Counted from the first letter of the stretch, positions 41,851 to 51,519 are shown. The stretch is 64,000 bases of DNA from Streptomyces sp. NBC_00690 (GCF_036226685.1 NZ_CP109009.1:6413501-6477500); one strand, 5' to 3'. Numbers and translations are program-made. Notes: generated by a model from the letters alone, not told the origin.

Positions 41851-43014
41851 ATGCACACCACTGCCGAAGCGATCTCAGCCCCCGCCGTACCGCGCGGACT
41901 CGCGGGCGTCATCGTCACCGACACCGGGATCGGGGACGTCCGCGGCCGGGAGGGCTTCTACCACTACCGCCAGTACAACGCCGTGGAACTGGCCGCCAAC
42001 CGCAGCTTCGAGGACGTCTGGCACCTGATGGTGCACGGACGGCTGCCCGATGCCGCCGAACAGGCCGACTTCCTCGCCCGCACCGCCGCGCTGCGGGCCC
42101 TCCCCGCGGAGATGCGCTCCGTACTGCCCGCCATCTCCCGGGCTACCTCCCCTTCCGGGCCCCTCGCCGGACTGCGCACCGCCCTGTCGATGTTCGGCGC
42201 GCTCGCCGGGCTGAGCCCGGTGTACGACCTGGACGACGAAGGGCGCCGCAATGATGCACTCGCCGCCTGCGCTGTCGTACCCACCCTGCTCACCGCCCTG
42301 TACCGGCTGGGTCAGGGGCTCGCCCCCGTCGAACCGCGCACCGATCTGCCGTACGCCGCCAACTACCTCTACATGCTCACCGGCACCGAGCCGGACCCCG
42401 GCCGCGCACGGGCGATCGAGCAGTACCTCATCTCCACCATCGACCACGGTTTCAACGCCTCCACCTTCACCGGTCGGGTCATCGCCTCCACCGGGGCGGA
42501 CGTCGTCGCCTGTCTGACCGGCGCGATCGGTGCGCTCTCCGGACCGCTGCACGGTGGCGCCCCGAGCCGTGCACTGGATGCTCTGGACGCCATCGGCACC
42601 CCCGACCGCATCCGCCCCTGGGTGCGGGAACGGGTCATCGCGGGTGATCGGATCATGGGCTTCGGGCACCCCGTCTACCGCACTCAAGACCCTCGCTCGC
42701 AGATGCTGCGCACCATCGCGGAGGGCTTCGGCGGACCGCTGGTCGACTTCGCCGTACAGATGGAGGCGGAGGTGGAACAGCTCCTGGCCGAGCTCAAACC
42801 GGGACGCGAACTGCACACGAACGTCGAGTTCTACGCGGGCGTCGTGATGGAGCTGTGCGGACTGCCGCGGTCGATGTTCACCCCGACGTTCTGTGCGGCC
42901 CGAGTGATCGGCTGGAGCGCCAATATCCTGGAGCAGGCGGCCGACTCCAAGATCATCCGCCCGGCGGCCCGCTATGCGGGTCCGCCCCCGCCCCAGCCCG
43001 TGCCCGTCCTGTGA
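41851..43014 (+). CDS. Citrate synthase-like protein
   Basis: A 387-residue citrate synthase homologue without the N-terminal HTH. The two catalytic histidines are present: His234 in GPLHGGA and His273 in GFGHPVY. The usual catalytic Asp of NVDFYSG is replaced by Glu326 (NVEFYAG), and the WSAH-ILEQ motif reads WSANILEQ. It may therefore be a slow citrate synthase, a 2-methylcitrate-type enzyme or a different condensing enzyme. ATG 41851 is preceded by AGGAGGAG; an ATG at 41833 is less likely. The cobW gene starts 10 bp downstream, so they may be co-transcribed. Confidence 0.85.
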   Translation: MHTTAEAISAPAVPRGLAGVIVTDTGIGDVRGREGFYHYRQYNAVELAANRSFEDVWHLMVHGRLPDAAEQADFLARTAALRALPAEMRSVLPAISRATSPSGPLAGLRTALSMFGALAGLSPVYDLDDEGRRNDALAACAVVPTLLTALYRLGQGLAPVEPRTDLPYAANYLYMLTGTEPDPGRARAIEQYLISTIDHGFNASTFTGRVIASTGADVVACLTGAIGALSGPLHGGAPSRALDALDAIGTPDRIRPWVRERVIAGDRIMGFGHPVYRTQDPRSQMLRTIAEGFGGPLVDFAVQMEAEVEQLLAELKPGRELHTNVEFYAGVVMELCGLPRSMFTPTFCAARVIGWSANILEQAADSKIIRPAARYAGPPPPQPVPVL

Positions 43015-43024
43015 GAGGCCCCAG

Positions 43025-44218
43025 GTGAGTTCGCTTCCAGATCCGAGCCGACAGATCCCCGTCATCGTCCTCGCGGGCTTCCTCGGATCGGGGAAGACCA
43101 CCTTGCTCAACCATCTGTTGCGGGCGAGCCGAGGCACCCGCATCGGAGCGATCGTCAACGACTTCGGGTCGATCGAGATCGACGCCATGACGGTCGCCGG
43201 TCAACTCGGCGACTCCACGGTCTCGCTCGGCAACGGCTGTCTGTGCTGCGCCGTGGACGCCAGCGAACTCGATGTCTTCCTCGACAAGCTCACCCGGCCC
43301 GCTGCCCGCCTCGATGTGATCGTCATCGAGGCCAGCGGGCTCGCCGAACCCTCCGAACTGGTCCGGATGCTGCTCGCCAGCGAGAACGAACGGATGGTCT
43401 ACGGCGGGCTCGTGGAAGTGGTCGACGCCGCCGAGTACGAGACCACCCGCGAACGCCACCCCGAGATCGACCGCCACCTCGCCCTCGCCGACCTGGTGGT
43501 GCTCAACAAGACCGACCGGGTCGACCGGGACGCGCTCGACCGGCTGCGGAAGGAACTCAAGGCCCCGGGGACCCTGGTCGAATCCCGCTACGGACGGGTT
43601 GACCCGGAGCTGTTCTTCGATCGCAGGCCCAGTACGGAACGGGTCGGCCAACTCGCCTTCGATGACCTTCTGACGGACGACCTTCTGACGGACGACGTCT
43701 GCGAGGGCCGGTCCGGCTGCGGCCATGAACACCACCTCCACACCTCGTACGAGAGCGTCGCCTTCACCTCCAGCGCGCCCCTGCATCCGCGTCGACTGCT
43801 GGACTTCCTCGACACCCGGCCCGAGGGGCTCTACCGGATCAAGGGGTTCATCGACTTCGGGGCGGCCGACCCCCGCAACCGCTACGCCGTGCACGCGGTC
43901 GGGCGGTTCCTGCGGTTCTATCCCGAACCCTGGCCGCGCGGTGCCGAGCGGCTGAGTCAACTGGTCCTCATCGGCGCCGGCGTCGACGGGCCGACCCTGC
44001 TGGGGGAGTTGGACGCCACGCGCGTCCACGACCAGGACGAAGCGTCCGACGAGCGCAGCATGTGGGGTGTGCTGCGCTATGTGCAGGAGCCGTCAGAGGA
44101 ATCCGACGACGCCCATGACGCTGACGGCTCTGACCGCGATTCGGCGCCGGACGCCGTGGCCCGGAGCCGGGAGACGATCGAGTCGTACGCCTGGACCGGT
44201 CCAGGCGAGGAGGCGTAG
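43025..44218 (+). CDS. CobW/COG0523 GTPase (metal chaperone family)
   Basis: A 397-residue G3E GTPase that loads or traffics metal ions, commonly Zn2+, in the cytoplasm. Walker A is GFLGSGKTT near residue 20; the metal-binding GNGCLCCAV motif (CxCC) is at ~73-80; the NKTD specificity motif is at ~160. A CGHEHHLH stretch near residue 235 adds further ligands, and the CobW C-terminal domain follows. Start GTG 43025 was chosen on GAGAGG upstream. An in-frame 15-bp tandem duplication encodes DDLLT-DDLLT (43664-43693). It is close behind the citrate synthase-like gene. No Zur box is obvious. Confidence 0.9.
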   Translation: MSSLPDPSRQIPVIVLAGFLGSGKTTLLNHLLRASRGTRIGAIVNDFGSIEIDAMTVAGQLGDSTVSLGNGCLCCAVDASELDVFLDKLTRPAARLDVIVIEASGLAEPSELVRMLLASENERMVYGGLVEVVDAAEYETTRERHPEIDRHLALADLVVLNKTDRVDRDALDRLRKELKAPGTLVESRYGRVDPELFFDRRPSTERVGQLAFDDLLTDDLLTDDVCEGRSGCGHEHHLHTSYESVAFTSSAPLHPRRLLDFLDTRPEGLYRIKGFIDFGAADPRNRYAVHAVGRFLRFYPEPWPRGAERLSQLVLIGAGVDGPTLLGELDATRVHDQDEASDERSMWGVLRYVQEPSEESDDAHDADGSDRDSAPDAVARSRETIESYAWTGPGEEA

Positions 44219-44486
44219 GCCGCCGCTCTGCCGTCAAGGGCTCGTTCGATCGCGTGGGCCCGTGCGTGGTCAGAGATGGGTACGGGCCTGGTGGGCCGGG
44301 CTCCCGCGGTGATCCGGCCCTCGCGAACCTTGCAGCGGGCGTCCCCGACCTGAGCCACCGACGCGAGCGCCCGCCCCAGCCCCACAGCCCCCACTACGGG
44401 GTTCCACGGGCCTGGGGTACCTCGTCAGCGGGACCACACCCAAGGCGATAGAGCCCCTGCCGAGTACCGAGTACCGAGCACCGAAG

Positions 44487-44524
44487 GGTCTCGTCGGCCC
44501 GACCCGAGGCGGGCCGACGAGACC
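44487..44524. terminator. Bidirectional terminator (cobW / parC)
   Basis: A 15-bp perfect stem GGTCTCGTCGGCCCG with its complement and an 8-nt loop sits 13 bp past the parC stop and follows a short CGAGTAC triple repeat (44461-44481). Flanking AAG/CTTT extend the pairing. Confidence 0.8.
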
Positions 44525-44537
44525 TTTCGGCACGTCC

Positions 44538-46988
44538 TCAGCTCGGTGGACCGGCCAGCACCGCCACCGCCACGTCGAACGGGGTCCCCGAGCCATCGCG
44601 GCGCGGATCTGGCTCGGGAAGGTCGGTCGGCGTGCCGGTCTTCAGCGCCGCACGGACCGGAGTCGCCCCCGCCCACGCGAGGAGCAGCACATCCTCGCCC
44701 TTGAGGAACCGTTGGCAGCGCACACCGCCGGTCGCCCGACCCTTGCGCGGGTACTGGTCGAACGGTGTCAGCTTCGCCGTGGTGAACGAGTCGTCCAAAG
44801 CCCCGGTGGAGCCGGCAGCCGTGAACACCACCGCGTCCACCGCCGGGTCAACCGCGGTGAACGAGATCACCTGGGCGTCCGCCGTCAATTTGATGCCGGC
44901 CATGCCGCCCGCCGCCCGACCCTGGGGCCTCACCTGCGCGGCGGGGAAGCGCAGGAGTTGGGCGTCGGAGCTGATGAAGACCAGATCCTCCTCGCCGGTC
45001 CGCAACTCGATACCCCCGACGATGCGGTCACCGTCCCTGAGGGAGATGACCTCCAGTTCGTCCTTGTTCGTCGGATAGTCCGGGACGACGCGCTTGACCA
45101 CGCCCTGAAGAGTGCCGAGCGCGAGCCCGGGCGACGACTCCTCCAGGGTGGTCAGACAGATGACCGTCTCGTCCGCCTCCAGCGACAAGAACTCCGCCAG
45201 TGGAGCACCACCGGAGAGGTTTGGCGCACTCGCGGTCTGCGGCAGCTGCGGTAGGTCGATCACCGACAGGCGCAGCAGCCGGCCACTGGAGGTGACCGCG
45301 CCCACATCGCTGCGGGCGGTCGACAGAACCCCGGAAACGATCACGTCGTGCTTGGCGCGCCTGGTGCCGCCGTCCGGCAGGGGTTCGCCGGTCGCCGTCC
45401 GTGCGAGCAGTCCCGTGGACGAGAGGAGCACTCGGCAGGGGTCGTCCGCGACCTCCAGTGCCGCAGCGGCGACCGGGGTGGACGCCGACTCCAGCAGGAC
45501 CGTCCGTCGATCGGTGCCGAACTTCTTCGCCACGGACGCCAGTTCTCCGGAGACCAGCTTGCGCAGTTCGGCGTCCGAATCCAGGATGCGGGTCAACGCC
45601 TCGATCTCCGAGGTCAGCCGGTCCCGCTCGCTCTCCAGCTCGATCCGGTCGAACCGGGTGAGCCGACGCAGCGGGGTGTCCAGGATGTACTGCGTCTGGA
45701 TCTCGGACAGGGAGAAGTGCTCGATCAGCCGCTCCTTGGCCTGGGCCGAGTTGTCGCTGGAGCGGATCAGCCGGATGACCTCGTCGATGTCGAGCAGGGC
45801 CACCAACAGGCCCTCGACCAGGTGCAGCCGGTTGCGACGCTTGGTGCGCCGGAACTCGCTGCGCCTGCGCACCACGGTGAACCGGTGGTCGAGATAGACC
45901 TCCAGCAGCTCCTTCAGCCCCAGCGTCAGCGGCTGGCCGTCGACCAGCGCCACATTGTTGATGCCGAAGGACTCCTCCATCGGCGTCAGCTTGTAGAGCT
46001 GCTCCAACACGGCCTCCGGGATGAAGCCGTTCTTGATCTCGATGACCAGACGCAGCCCGTGGGCGCGGTCGGTGAGGTCCTTGACGTCCGCGATGCCCTG
46101 GAGCTTCTTCGCCCCCACCAGGTCCTTGATCTTGGAGATCACCTTCTCCGGACCGACAGTGAAGGGCAGCTCCGTGATCACCAGGCCCTTGCGGCGCGGA
46201 GTGACGTCCTCGACGGTGGCCGTGGCGCGGATCTTGAAGGTGCCCCGACCGGTCGCGTACGCGTCCTTGATGCCGGACAGCCCCACGACTCGGCCGCCCG
46301 TGGGCAGGTCGGGGCCGGGGACGAAGCGCATCAACGTGGCCAGGTCGGCGCCCGGATAGCGGATGAGATGACGGGCGGCGGCGATCACCTCGCCCAGATT
46401 GTGCGGCGGCATGTTCGTCGCCATGCCCACCGCGATCCCGGACGCGCCGTTGACCAGGAGGTTGGGGTACGCGGCGGGGAGCGCGACGGGTTCGCGCTCC
46501 TGCCCGTCGTAGTTCGGGGAGAAGTCGACGGTGTCCTCGTCGATGGACTCCGTCATCAACGAGGTGGCGTCGGCCATTCGGCATTCGGTGTACCGCATGG
46601 CGGCGGGCGGGTCGTCATTGCCCAGCGAGCCGAAGTTCCCGTGGCCGTCGACCAGGGGGACCCGCATCGAGAACGGCTGTGCCATCCGCACCAGGGCGTC
46701 ATAGATCGACGCGTCCCCGTGCGGATGCAGCTTGCCCATCACCTCGCCCACGACCCGGGCGCACTTCACATAGCCGCGCTCGGGGCGCAGCCCCATCTCG
46801 TTCATCTGGTAGACGATCCGACGCTGGACCGGCTTCATGCCGTCACGGGCGTCGGGCAGGGCACGGGAGTAGATCACCGAATAGGCGTACTCAAGGAAGG
46901 AGCCCTGCATCTCGTCGACGACGTCGATGTCGAGGATCTTCTCCTCGAAATCGTCGGGCGGCGGGGTTTTCGTGCTGCGGCGGGCCAT
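44538..46988 (-). CDS. parC: DNA topoisomerase IV subunit A (GyrA paralogue)
   Basis: The DNA cleavage/rejoining subunit of topoisomerase IV, partner of the parE product, needed for chromosome segregation. The 816-residue protein has the winged-helix domain with catalytic Tyr133 (AMRYTECR), the tower and coiled-coil region, and a C-terminal beta-pinwheel with repeated GGT/TRRAK-type blades. In the quinolone-pocket helix [13 protein letters not shown], the usual Ser is Ala93 and Asp97 is conserved. Start ATG 46988 gives [16 protein letters not shown]. It is divergent from the M16 peptidase gene. Confidence 0.94.
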   Translation of the reverse strand: MARRSTKTPPPDDFEEKILDIDVVDEMQGSFLEYAYSVIYSRALPDARDGMKPVQRRIVYQMNEMGLRPERGYVKCARVVGEVMGKLHPHGDASIYDALVRMAQPFSMRVPLVDGHGNFGSLGNDDPPAAMRYTECRMADATSLMTESIDEDTVDFSPNYDGQEREPVALPAAYPNLLVNGASGIAVGMATNMPPHNLGEVIAAARHLIRYPGADLATLMRFVPGPDLPTGGRVVGLSGIKDAYATGRGTFKIRATATVEDVTPRRKGLVITELPFTVGPEKVISKIKDLVGAKKLQGIADVKDLTDRAHGLRLVIEIKNGFIPEAVLEQLYKLTPMEESFGINNVALVDGQPLTLGLKELLEVYLDHRFTVVRRRSEFRRTKRRNRLHLVEGLLVALLDIDEVIRLIRSSDNSAQAKERLIEHFSLSEIQTQYILDTPLRRLTRFDRIELESERDRLTSEIEALTRILDSDAELRKLVSGELASVAKKFGTDRRTVLLESASTPVAAAALEVADDPCRVLLSSTGLLARTATGEPLPDGGTRRAKHDVIVSGVLSTARSDVGAVTSSGRLLRLSVIDLPQLPQTASAPNLSGGAPLAEFLSLEADETVICLTTLEESSPGLALGTLQGVVKRVVPDYPTNKDELEVISLRDGDRIVGGIELRTGEEDLVFISSDAQLLRFPAAQVRPQGRAAGGMAGIKLTADAQVISFTAVDPAVDAVVFTAAGSTGALDDSFTTAKLTPFDQYPRKGRATGGVRCQRFLKGEDVLLLAWAGATPVRAALKTGTPTDLPEPDPRRDGSGTPFDVAVAVLAGPPS

Positions 46989-47158
46989 CGCGGCTGCTGC
47001 TCCTTCACGTACCGGATCGGGAACTGATGCCGACCATTGTGGACCGTCCCACTGACAACGCCGACCGCGACCCGGGAACTTCGCCAGGTGTCAGCCTGCT
47101 TGCATACAGTGGCAGTGCTGCGAAGACAACCAACAGCATCGCGATCGAAGGGACGTAC

Positions 47159-48517
47159 ATGCCCATGGGTCATACGGCCACAGCGCAGGCCGGTTCCGGC
47201 GGCCTGACAGCGACGGAGCACCGATTGGCCAACGGCCTGCGGGTGGTGCTCTCCGAGGACCACCTGACCCCGGTCGCCGCGGTCTGCCTCTGGTACGACG
47301 TCGGCTCGCGCCACGAGGTCAAGGGCCGCACGGGCCTCGCCCACCTCTTCGAGCACCTGATGTTCCAGGGGTCGAAGCAGGTCCACGGCAACGGTCACTT
47401 CGAACTGGTGCAGGGTGCCGGCGGTTCGCTGAACGGCACCACGAGCTTCGAGCGCACCAACTACTTCGAGACCATGCCCACCCATCAGCTTGAGCTCGCG
47501 CTCTGGCTGGAGGCCGACCGCATGGGCTCGCTGCTGGCCGCGCTCGACGACGAATCGATGGAGAACCAGCGGGACGTCGTGAAGAACGAGCGCCGCCAGC
47601 GCTACGACAACGTCCCCTACGGCACCGCCTTCGAACGGCTGACCGCCCTCGCGTACCCGGAGGGCCACCCGTACCACCACACCCCCATCGGCTCCATGGC
47701 CGATCTGGACGCGGCGACCCTGGAGGACGCCCGCGCCTTCTTCCGCACGTACTACGCGCCGAACAACGCGGTCCTGTCGGTCGTCGGGGACATCGACCCC
47801 GAGCAGACCCTCGCCTGGATCGAGAAGTACTTCGGTTCCATCACCTCCCACGACGGCAAGCAGCCCCCGCGCGACGGTTCCCTGCCGGAGAACATCGGCA
47901 GGCAGCTGCGCGAGGTCATCGAGGAGGAAGTGCCCGCCCGCGCGCTGATGGCCGCCTACCGGCTGCCCCACGACGGCACCCGCGAGTGCGACGCCGTGGA
48001 CATCGCGCTCACCATCCTCGGCGGCGGAGAGTCCTCCAGGCTCCACAACCGTCTGGTGCGCCGTGACCAGACGGCGGTGGCCGCAGGCTTCGGACTGCTG
48101 CGCCTGGCCGGAGCCCCGTCCCTGGGCTGGCTGGACGTCAAGACCTCCGGTGGAGTGGAGGTCCCGCAGATCGAGTCCGCCGTCGATGAGGAGCTCGCCC
48201 GCTTCGGCGAGGAGGGCCCCACCCCCGAGGAGATGGAGCGTGCTCAGGCCCAGCTGGAGCGCGAATGGCTGGACCGCCTCTCCACCGTCGCCGGCCGTGC
48301 CGATGAACTGTGCCGGTACGCGGTGCTCTTCGGCGACCCCCAGCTGGCGCTGACGGCCGTGGACCGCGTCCTGAGCGTCACCGCTGACGAGGTGCAGGCG
48401 ATCGCCAAGGCCCGACTGCGCCCGGACAACAGGGCGGTGCTGGTGTACGAACCGGTGTCCGCGGAGCAGGACGCCGCGGACGAGCAGAACGACGCAGAAG
48501 AGGGGGCGGACCAGTGA
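47159..48517 (+). CDS. M16 zinc metallopeptidase, catalytic subunit
   Basis: A 452-residue inverzincin (M16B). The zinc motif HxxEH is intact (His62, Glu65, His66 in HLFEHLMF), with the distal Glu in ENQRDVVKNE near 140. The start ATG 47159 has GAAGGGA 6 bp upstream; ATG 47165 is an alternative. The stop overlaps the GTG start of the next gene (GTGA). No signal peptide is visible, so it acts in the cytoplasm or is exported by a non-classical route. It pairs with the downstream homologue as the active half of a heterodimer. Confidence 0.92.
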   Translation: MPMGHTATAQAGSGGLTATEHRLANGLRVVLSEDHLTPVAAVCLWYDVGSRHEVKGRTGLAHLFEHLMFQGSKQVHGNGHFELVQGAGGSLNGTTSFERTNYFETMPTHQLELALWLEADRMGSLLAALDDESMENQRDVVKNERRQRYDNVPYGTAFERLTALAYPEGHPYHHTPIGSMADLDAATLEDARAFFRTYYAPNNAVLSVVGDIDPEQTLAWIEKYFGSITSHDGKQPPRDGSLPENIGRQLREVIEEEVPARALMAAYRLPHDGTRECDAVDIALTILGGGESSRLHNRLVRRDQTAVAAGFGLLRLAGAPSLGWLDVKTSGGVEVPQIESAVDEELARFGEEGPTPEEMERAQAQLEREWLDRLSTVAGRADELCRYAVLFGDPQLALTAVDRVLSVTADEVQAIAKARLRPDNRAVLVYEPVSAEQDAADEQNDAEEGADQ

Positions 48518-49911
48518 CCGATGCAGCGCAGGCGCTGACCACCATGGAGTTCCACCCGCAGCCCCAGCCGGGCGAGGCCAGGCCCTGGGCCTTCCCCGCT
48601 CCCGACCGGGGGACCCTGCCCAACGGTCTGACCGTGCTTCGCTGCCACCGCCCCGGCCAGCAGGTCGTGGCCGTGGAGATCTCCCTCGTCGCACCGCTGG
48701 ACGCCGAGCCCGAGGGCCTGGACGGCGTGGCCACCATCATGGCGCGCGCCCTGTCGGAGGGCACCGACAAGCGTTCGGCCGAGGAGTTCGCGGCCGAGTT
48801 GGAGCGCTGCGGCGCCACGCTGGACGCCCACGCGGACCACGCCGGGGTCCGGGTTTCCCTGGAAGTGCCCGTGTCCCGGTTGCTGAAGGCGCTGGGGCTG
48901 CTCGCGGAGGCCCTGCGCGCGCCTGCGTTCGCCGACAGCGAGATCGAGCGGCTGGTACGCAACCGCCTGGACGAGATCCCGCACGAGTCGGCCAACCCGG
49001 GCCGACGGGCGGCCAAGGAGCTGTACAAGCAGCTCTTCCCGGCCACGCTGCGCATCTCGCGTCCTCGGCTCGGCACCGAGGAGACGGTCTCCCGGATCGA
49101 CTCCGCGGCCGTGCGCGCCTTCTTCGATGCGCACGTGCGACCCGCCACCGCCACCGCGGTGGTCGTCGGTGACCTCACCGACGTCGATGTCGACGCCGTG
49201 CTCGCCGAAACCCTCGGCGACTGGTCGGGCGACAGCGGCGCGCCCCGTCCCGTCCCCGCGATCACCGGCGATGACCGCGGCCGGGTCGTCATCGTGGACC
49301 GGCCCGGTGCCGTGCAGACGCAACTGCTGATCGGCCGGGTCGGCGCGGACCGGCACGACCGGGTGTGGCCGGCGCAGGTCCTCGGTACGTACTGCCTGGG
49401 CGGCACCCTCACCTCGCGCCTGGACCGGGTGCTGCGGGAGGAGAAGGGCTACACGTACGGCGTCAGGGCCTTCGGGCAGGTCCTGCGGTCGACCGCCGAC
49501 GGGACGGGTGCGTCCCTGCTGGGCATCAGCGGCTCGGTGGACACGCCCAACACCGGGCCGGCGCTCGACGATCTGTGGAAGGTGCTGCGCACCCTCGCTG
49601 CCGAGGGCCTGACGGACGCCGAGCGCGATGTCGCCGTCCAGAACCTGGTCGGGGTGGCTCCGCTGAAGTACGAGACCGCGGCTTCCGTGGCGAGCACGCT
49701 CGCCGACCAGGTGGAGCAGCACCTCGCGGATGACTACCAGGCCCAGTTGTATCTGCGGCTCGCCCAGACGGGCACCGTGGAGGCGACCGCCGCCGTGGTC
49801 AACGCCTTCCCCCAGGACCGGCTGGTCACGGTCCTGGTGGGCGATGCCGCGCAGATCGAGGAGCCGGTGCGGGCTCTCGGCATCGGAGAAGTGACCGTGG
49901 TGGCGGGCTGA
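48514..49911 (+). CDS. M16 peptidase-like non-catalytic subunit
   Basis: A 465-residue M16 homologue in which HxxEH is absent: the corresponding segment reads GLDGVATIMARALSEGT. It keeps the conserved Arg/Tyr substrate-binding pair in KGYTYGVRAFG near residue 315. In two-gene M16 systems one subunit carries zinc and the other contributes the R/Y motif, so this is the non-catalytic partner. The 4-bp GTGA overlap with the preceding gene enforces equal expression. Substrates are unknown; peptides are likely. Confidence 0.9.
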   Translation: MTDAAQALTTMEFHPQPQPGEARPWAFPAPDRGTLPNGLTVLRCHRPGQQVVAVEISLVAPLDAEPEGLDGVATIMARALSEGTDKRSAEEFAAELERCGATLDAHADHAGVRVSLEVPVSRLLKALGLLAEALRAPAFADSEIERLVRNRLDEIPHESANPGRRAAKELYKQLFPATLRISRPRLGTEETVSRIDSAAVRAFFDAHVRPATATAVVVGDLTDVDVDAVLAETLGDWSGDSGAPRPVPAITGDDRGRVVIVDRPGAVQTQLLIGRVGADRHDRVWPAQVLGTYCLGGTLTSRLDRVLREEKGYTYGVRAFGQVLRSTADGTGASLLGISGSVDTPNTGPALDDLWKVLRTLAAEGLTDAERDVAVQNLVGVAPLKYETAASVASTLADQVEQHLADDYQAQLYLRLAQTGTVEATAAVVNAFPQDRLVTVLVGDAAQIEEPVRALGIGEVTVVAG

Positions 49912-50164
49912 TTGACCGCTTCCGGTCGGACGGCCTGCCGTCTGCTGCAGGGCCCCGGTAGCCAGCTGGCGCCGGGGCCCCGCCGTGTCCCGGGAGTGCG
50001 AGCGACCCGAACAGGAAGGAAACCTGTCCGTTTTACGGGGAAGGCCACCGTCTCGACTGTGGCGTGGGCAACAAAAATGCCGGTCTGTTTGGCGCCTGGC
50101 GGTCCGTCCGCTTAGCGTCAGTGCGGCTGTTCGCGGGCAGTACGCCGCATCCGCGGCACGGACA

Positions 50165-50309
50165 GTCATCGCCGAGTCCCCGTCAGACGCGAGTCTGGGG
50201 AGCCGGGGACCCAGGTCCCTTGGGGTGAATCGGGTGCCTTCGCCACCGTGCGGAGGGACTCGTAGGAGACCTTCCTGCTCCGAACCCGTCAGCTAACCCG
50301 GTAGGCGAG
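50165..50309 (+). promoter_or_regulatory. ydaO-type (c-di-AMP) riboswitch
   Basis: The leader of the M23 gene contains the conserved ydaO elements in order: CGCCGAGTCCCC (from 50170), GGGGACCCAGGTCCC, GGGTGAATCGGGTGCC, and near the 3' end CCGAACCCGTCAGCTAACC...GGTAGGCG (to 50307). The outer CGCC (50170-50173) pairs with GGCG (50304-50307). ydaO riboswitches bind cyclic di-AMP and turn off cell-wall hydrolase genes in actinobacteria. It ends 27 bp before the start codon, so terminator or ribosome-site control is possible. Confidence 0.9.
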
Positions 50310-50334
50310 AAGGAAGGAAAGGACCAGCCTCTAC

Positions 50335-51225
50335 ATGGCGCTCGCCCGTTCCACCGGGAGACACCGTGCCCCGGGCCGCAAGACGCGTACGAGTGCGGGA
50401 TTCGCCTCCGCCGCGGCCCTCGCCACCACCGGAGTCGTCGGGACCCTGGCAGGTCCGGCCCTGGCCACCGATGACAGCTTTGCCGCCGATGCCGGCTCGG
50501 TCGCCACCCCCGATAGCCCCGATAGCACCGAGAGCGCTGAAGGCACCACCGCGGGTGCCACCCCGGTGACGATGGATGCGGCCGTGACCGGCTCGACCAT
50601 CGTTCAGACGGCGCGTACCCAGCACACCCTGACGGCCCAGATGCTGTCCGCGCAGTCCTTGTCGGACGAGGTCGCCGACCAGGCCGTCATCCAAAAGCGC
50701 GAGGCACTGGCCCGGATGGAGGCGGCTGCGGAGGCCCGGCGCAAGGCCGAGGCCCGCGCCAACGAGATACGCGAGGCCAAGGAGCGTGCGGCCCGTGAGG
50801 CCGAGCGCCAGCGCTTGAACGCCTACCGGCTGCCGATCGCCGGATCCCACGTCACCACGGACTACCGTGCGGGTGGCTCGCAGTGGTCATCCGGCAGCCA
50901 CTCCGGCATCGACTTCCACGCCTCCACGGGGACCCCGGTGGTGGCGGTGGGCGCGGGCACGGTCGTCGAAGCGGGCTGGGGCGGGGCGTACGGCTACAAC
51001 GTCGTCCTCAAGATGAACGACGGTTCGTACACGCAGTACGGGCACTTGTCGTCGCTGAGTGTCTCCGTCGGTCGGAGCGTGATGCCGGGTGACCAACTCG
51101 GCCGCGCCGGCTCCACCGGCAATTCCACGGGGGCGCATCTGCACTTCGAGGCCCGGACGAGCGCGGACTACGGGTCGGACGTCAATCCGCTCGCGTATCT
51201 GCGCGCCCACGGTGTGAAGATCTGA
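50335..51225 (+). CDS. Secreted M23 peptidoglycan endopeptidase
   Basis: A 296-residue cell-wall hydrolase. A Tat- or Sec-type signal peptide covers ~1-42 (ending in GPALA), then an acidic Asp/Thr/Ala-rich linker, a coiled coil (EALARMEAAAEARRKAEARANEI and onwards to residue ~160), and a LytM/M23 domain (~165-290). Zinc ligands are present in SGSHSGIDFHA and HLHFEA. These enzymes cut peptide cross-bridges during growth, germination and spore formation. It has GGAAGGAAAGGA upstream and a c-di-AMP riboswitch in its leader. It resembles the Swl group of S. coelicolor. Confidence 0.92.
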   Translation: MALARSTGRHRAPGRKTRTSAGFASAAALATTGVVGTLAGPALATDDSFAADAGSVATPDSPDSTESAEGTTAGATPVTMDAAVTGSTIVQTARTQHTLTAQMLSAQSLSDEVADQAVIQKREALARMEAAAEARRKAEARANEIREAKERAAREAERQRLNAYRLPIAGSHVTTDYRAGGSQWSSGSHSGIDFHASTGTPVVAVGAGTVVEAGWGGAYGYNVVLKMNDGSYTQYGHLSSLSVSVGRSVMPGDQLGRAGSTGNSTGAHLHFEARTSADYGSDVNPLAYLRAHGVKI

Positions 51226-51356
51226 ACCGGGCCGCGCTGGCGGCCGGCGAGCGGTCGTCAGTGCGGGCGAGGTAGGCGCCAGCGCCTACCGACGGAATCC
51301 CACGGGGCCCTGAGCCCTCGGCTGGATCTGATGTCTCAAGGCATCCACAAGCACAG

Positions 51357-51395
51357 AAAGCCGCGGCCTCCCCGATCCGGGGATGCCGCGGCTTT
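51357..51395. terminator. Bidirectional terminator (M23 / ptsH)
   Basis: AAAGCCGCGGC pairs with GCCGCGGCTTT, and an inner TCCCCG/CGGGGA stem follows after single-base mismatches around an ATC loop. It is flanked by A- and T-rich ends on both strands, matching convergent gene ends. Confidence 0.85.
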
Positions 51396-51519
51396 GTTGC
51401 GTCCGACCCTGAGGGCCGGTGTCGCCAAGGGGTCGGTACCGCGGAGGGTCGTCCGCGGAGTGCGTCGGTCCGGTGGGGTGCCTGACCCGCGAGCGCCGGG
51501 GGTTCGGACGAGTGCCGGG

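Noticed and set aside
46679..47158. Longer N-terminus for the first M16 peptidase
   Set aside because: The extra residues are antisense to parC and Arg/Ser/Pro-rich; ATG 47159 has a good ribosome site.
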